Source of the DNA: Dromaius novaehollandiae
Taxonomy: Eukaryota; Chordata; Aves; Casuariiformes; Dromaiidae
Direction: 5' to 3'
Assembly: GCF_036370855.1 (NCBI RefSeq)
Contig: NC_088106.1
Span: 35,788,501 to 35,852,500 of the forward strand
DNA: 64,000 nt
Position 1 is the first letter of the stretch; every line of letters begins with the position of its first letter. Below the pieces are notes generated by a model that made no database searches, was not told the origin of the DNA, and saw only the letters and a list, made by a program, of their open reading frames with translations. The position numbers and the translations under genes are program-made. Below are positions 62,983 through 64,000 of the stretch, one piece after another.

Positions 62983-63265
62983 CCCCCTCTGGGTCTTCAC
63001 TCTTTGCTGTCACAGAAAACATACAGGTTCCCTGTGACAGTGGAAGTAGGTCAGCTTTCTTGTCGGCTTCCAGTCAGGGTTGTGCAGATGCAGGGCTTCT
63101 TGGCAGGAATGCCCAACACAGCCCTGATCAATCCTTTGCTTCACTTTTAATTTCCTTTTTTTTTTCTTTCCCTCTTTCTAAGTTTGTGTCTTTTACCATC
63201 CTGATCCCCTGGCATGCCCACCCCTGCTTACCCTTTCCCTATTGGCGCTGTTTTGAATTGTTTTC
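62983..63265. other. Short gap between CR1 copies; pyrimidine tract
   Basis: No gene is seen. It holds a pyrimidine-rich run at about 63145-63180 (mostly T with C), which may be the worn tail of an element or simple sequence. Confidence 0.4.
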
Positions 63266-63640
63266 TTTTGTTTTTGACACAGAGGAGCTTCAGTCCAGAG
63301 GGACCTTGAGAAACTTGGGTGATTTGGACAACAGACACCTCATGAAGATTTACAAGAGAAGTGTCAAGTCCTGCAACTGGGGGGGAATAACCGCATCCCT
63401 GAGGAGAGGTTGAGGGCCCTGGGCTTCTTTATGCTGCTGAAGTGGAGGTGCAAGGCAGTAGAGTAGTAGCCTGCGAGTGCTTGAAGGGTGGTTTCAGAGA
63501 TGATGGAGCTTCTCTTGGTAATGGGAAAGAGCACGAGAATGGTAAACAGCCACAAAGAGCACCTTGTGCTGTTCAGATGTAACATTAGGAAAAGAGAATG
63601 TCACTTGAAGGGCAGTGCTGTGGTGCTACAGGTCACCCAG
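63266..63640 (+). mobile_element. Rearranged CR1 LINE fragment
   Basis: The translation LQSRGTLRNLGDLDNRHLMK resembles the CR1 RT segment 'IQRDLDRLE.WADRNLMKF', and the following KRSVKSCNWGG resembles 'KGKCKVLHLGR'. At about 63390 it jumps to PEERLRALGFF, which resembles '[11 protein letters not shown]' from the C-terminal domain about 100 residues later. CLKGGFRDDGASL-type sequence follows near 63480. This fits an internally deleted, old CR1 copy in the same orientation as its left neighbour. The assignment is by pattern only. Confidence 0.55.
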
Positions 63641-64000
63641 AGGGAGTCTGTGATCAGTCCATGGCTTTGCGTTTCAAGGAAAAGCAAGCAAGGACAGAGA
63701 GACATCACTGAAGGGAGGCAGATCCATGGGTGAGAGCAAGGTGGGGAAGCAGGCTGGATGTCTGCAGTCTGCAGGGAAACAGGCACAGGCATGGGACAGC
63801 ATGGGACGGCCTGTGGTGGAGTCAGCCAAGGGCACCGCCAAGGCTGAAAGCCTCTGACAGAACTGATGTTTTTGTCCTCTTGGCTATGGCTATTGTCACT
63901 GCCACTGAGGCCTACCAAAAATGCCATCTCCTTAAAGCACAGTCGCACTGCCTTCTCCCCTCCAGGGAGCCCAGGAAGTGCCGTATTGTTGGCCTGCACT
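63641..64000. other. Right end of window; nothing recognised
   Basis: A 132-codon open frame lies on the minus strand (63999-63601) and runs to the window edge. It has no domain I recognise and passes into CR1-like sequence at its end, so I do not call it a gene. Confidence 0.4.

Noticed and set aside
63601..63999. 132-codon minus-strand frame at the right edge as a partial gene
   Set aside because: No recognised domain, and its end lies within CR1-like sequence.

Overview
The window looks like bird nuclear DNA. The evidence is two olfactory-receptor pseudogenes of the family-14-like type that is greatly expanded in birds, plus several CR1 LINE copies whose 3' ends and ORF2 remnants look avian. 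CR1 also occurs in turtles and crocodilians, so bird is an inference, though a strong one.

Bases 1 to about 50,069 (78% of the window) are one uninterrupted satellite array that runs off the left edge. Its monomer is 31 bp and always in the same orientation, roughly 1,600 copies. Each monomer carries two TGACGTGGG-type boxes and one TTCGAA-type box, about five CpGs, and strong G over C skew. The box TGACGTGG is the ATF6/XBP1 unfolded-protein-response element, and some variants form a perfect CRE (TGACGTCA) or a TCACGTG E-box. Monomer variants are arranged in longer modules of about 0.5 to 1.5 kb that recur in shuffled order at irregular spacing. The many long minus-strand reading frames here, up to 509 codons, arise because the monomer has no minus-strand stop codons. 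I do not treat them as genes.

At 50,069/50,070 the array stops inside the coding sequence of an olfactory-receptor pseudogene, replacing its first exon part through TM1. From 50,070 to 57,511 the DNA is a diverged inverted duplication. The left arm (50,070-52,665, plus) and the right arm (55,520-57,394, minus) each carry an olfactory-receptor pseudogene followed by the same 3' flank. The arms point toward a spacer of about 2.9 kb that contains CR1 debris. The left copy has three lesions plus the 5' loss; the right copy is nearly full length with one visible frameshift.

From 57,512 to 59,896 I see no gene. From 59,897 to 63,640 the sequence is mostly CR1: a short minus-strand 3' piece, an older plus-strand copy covering part of the endonuclease and most of the reverse transcriptase, and a third rearranged plus-strand piece. 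The last 360 bases are unassigned. I see no intact protein-coding gene and no RNA gene anywhere in the window.

The most unusual content is the satellite itself and its junction with the receptor cluster. I do not recognise it as a named avian satellite, and whether its bZIP-type sites do anything is untested inference.
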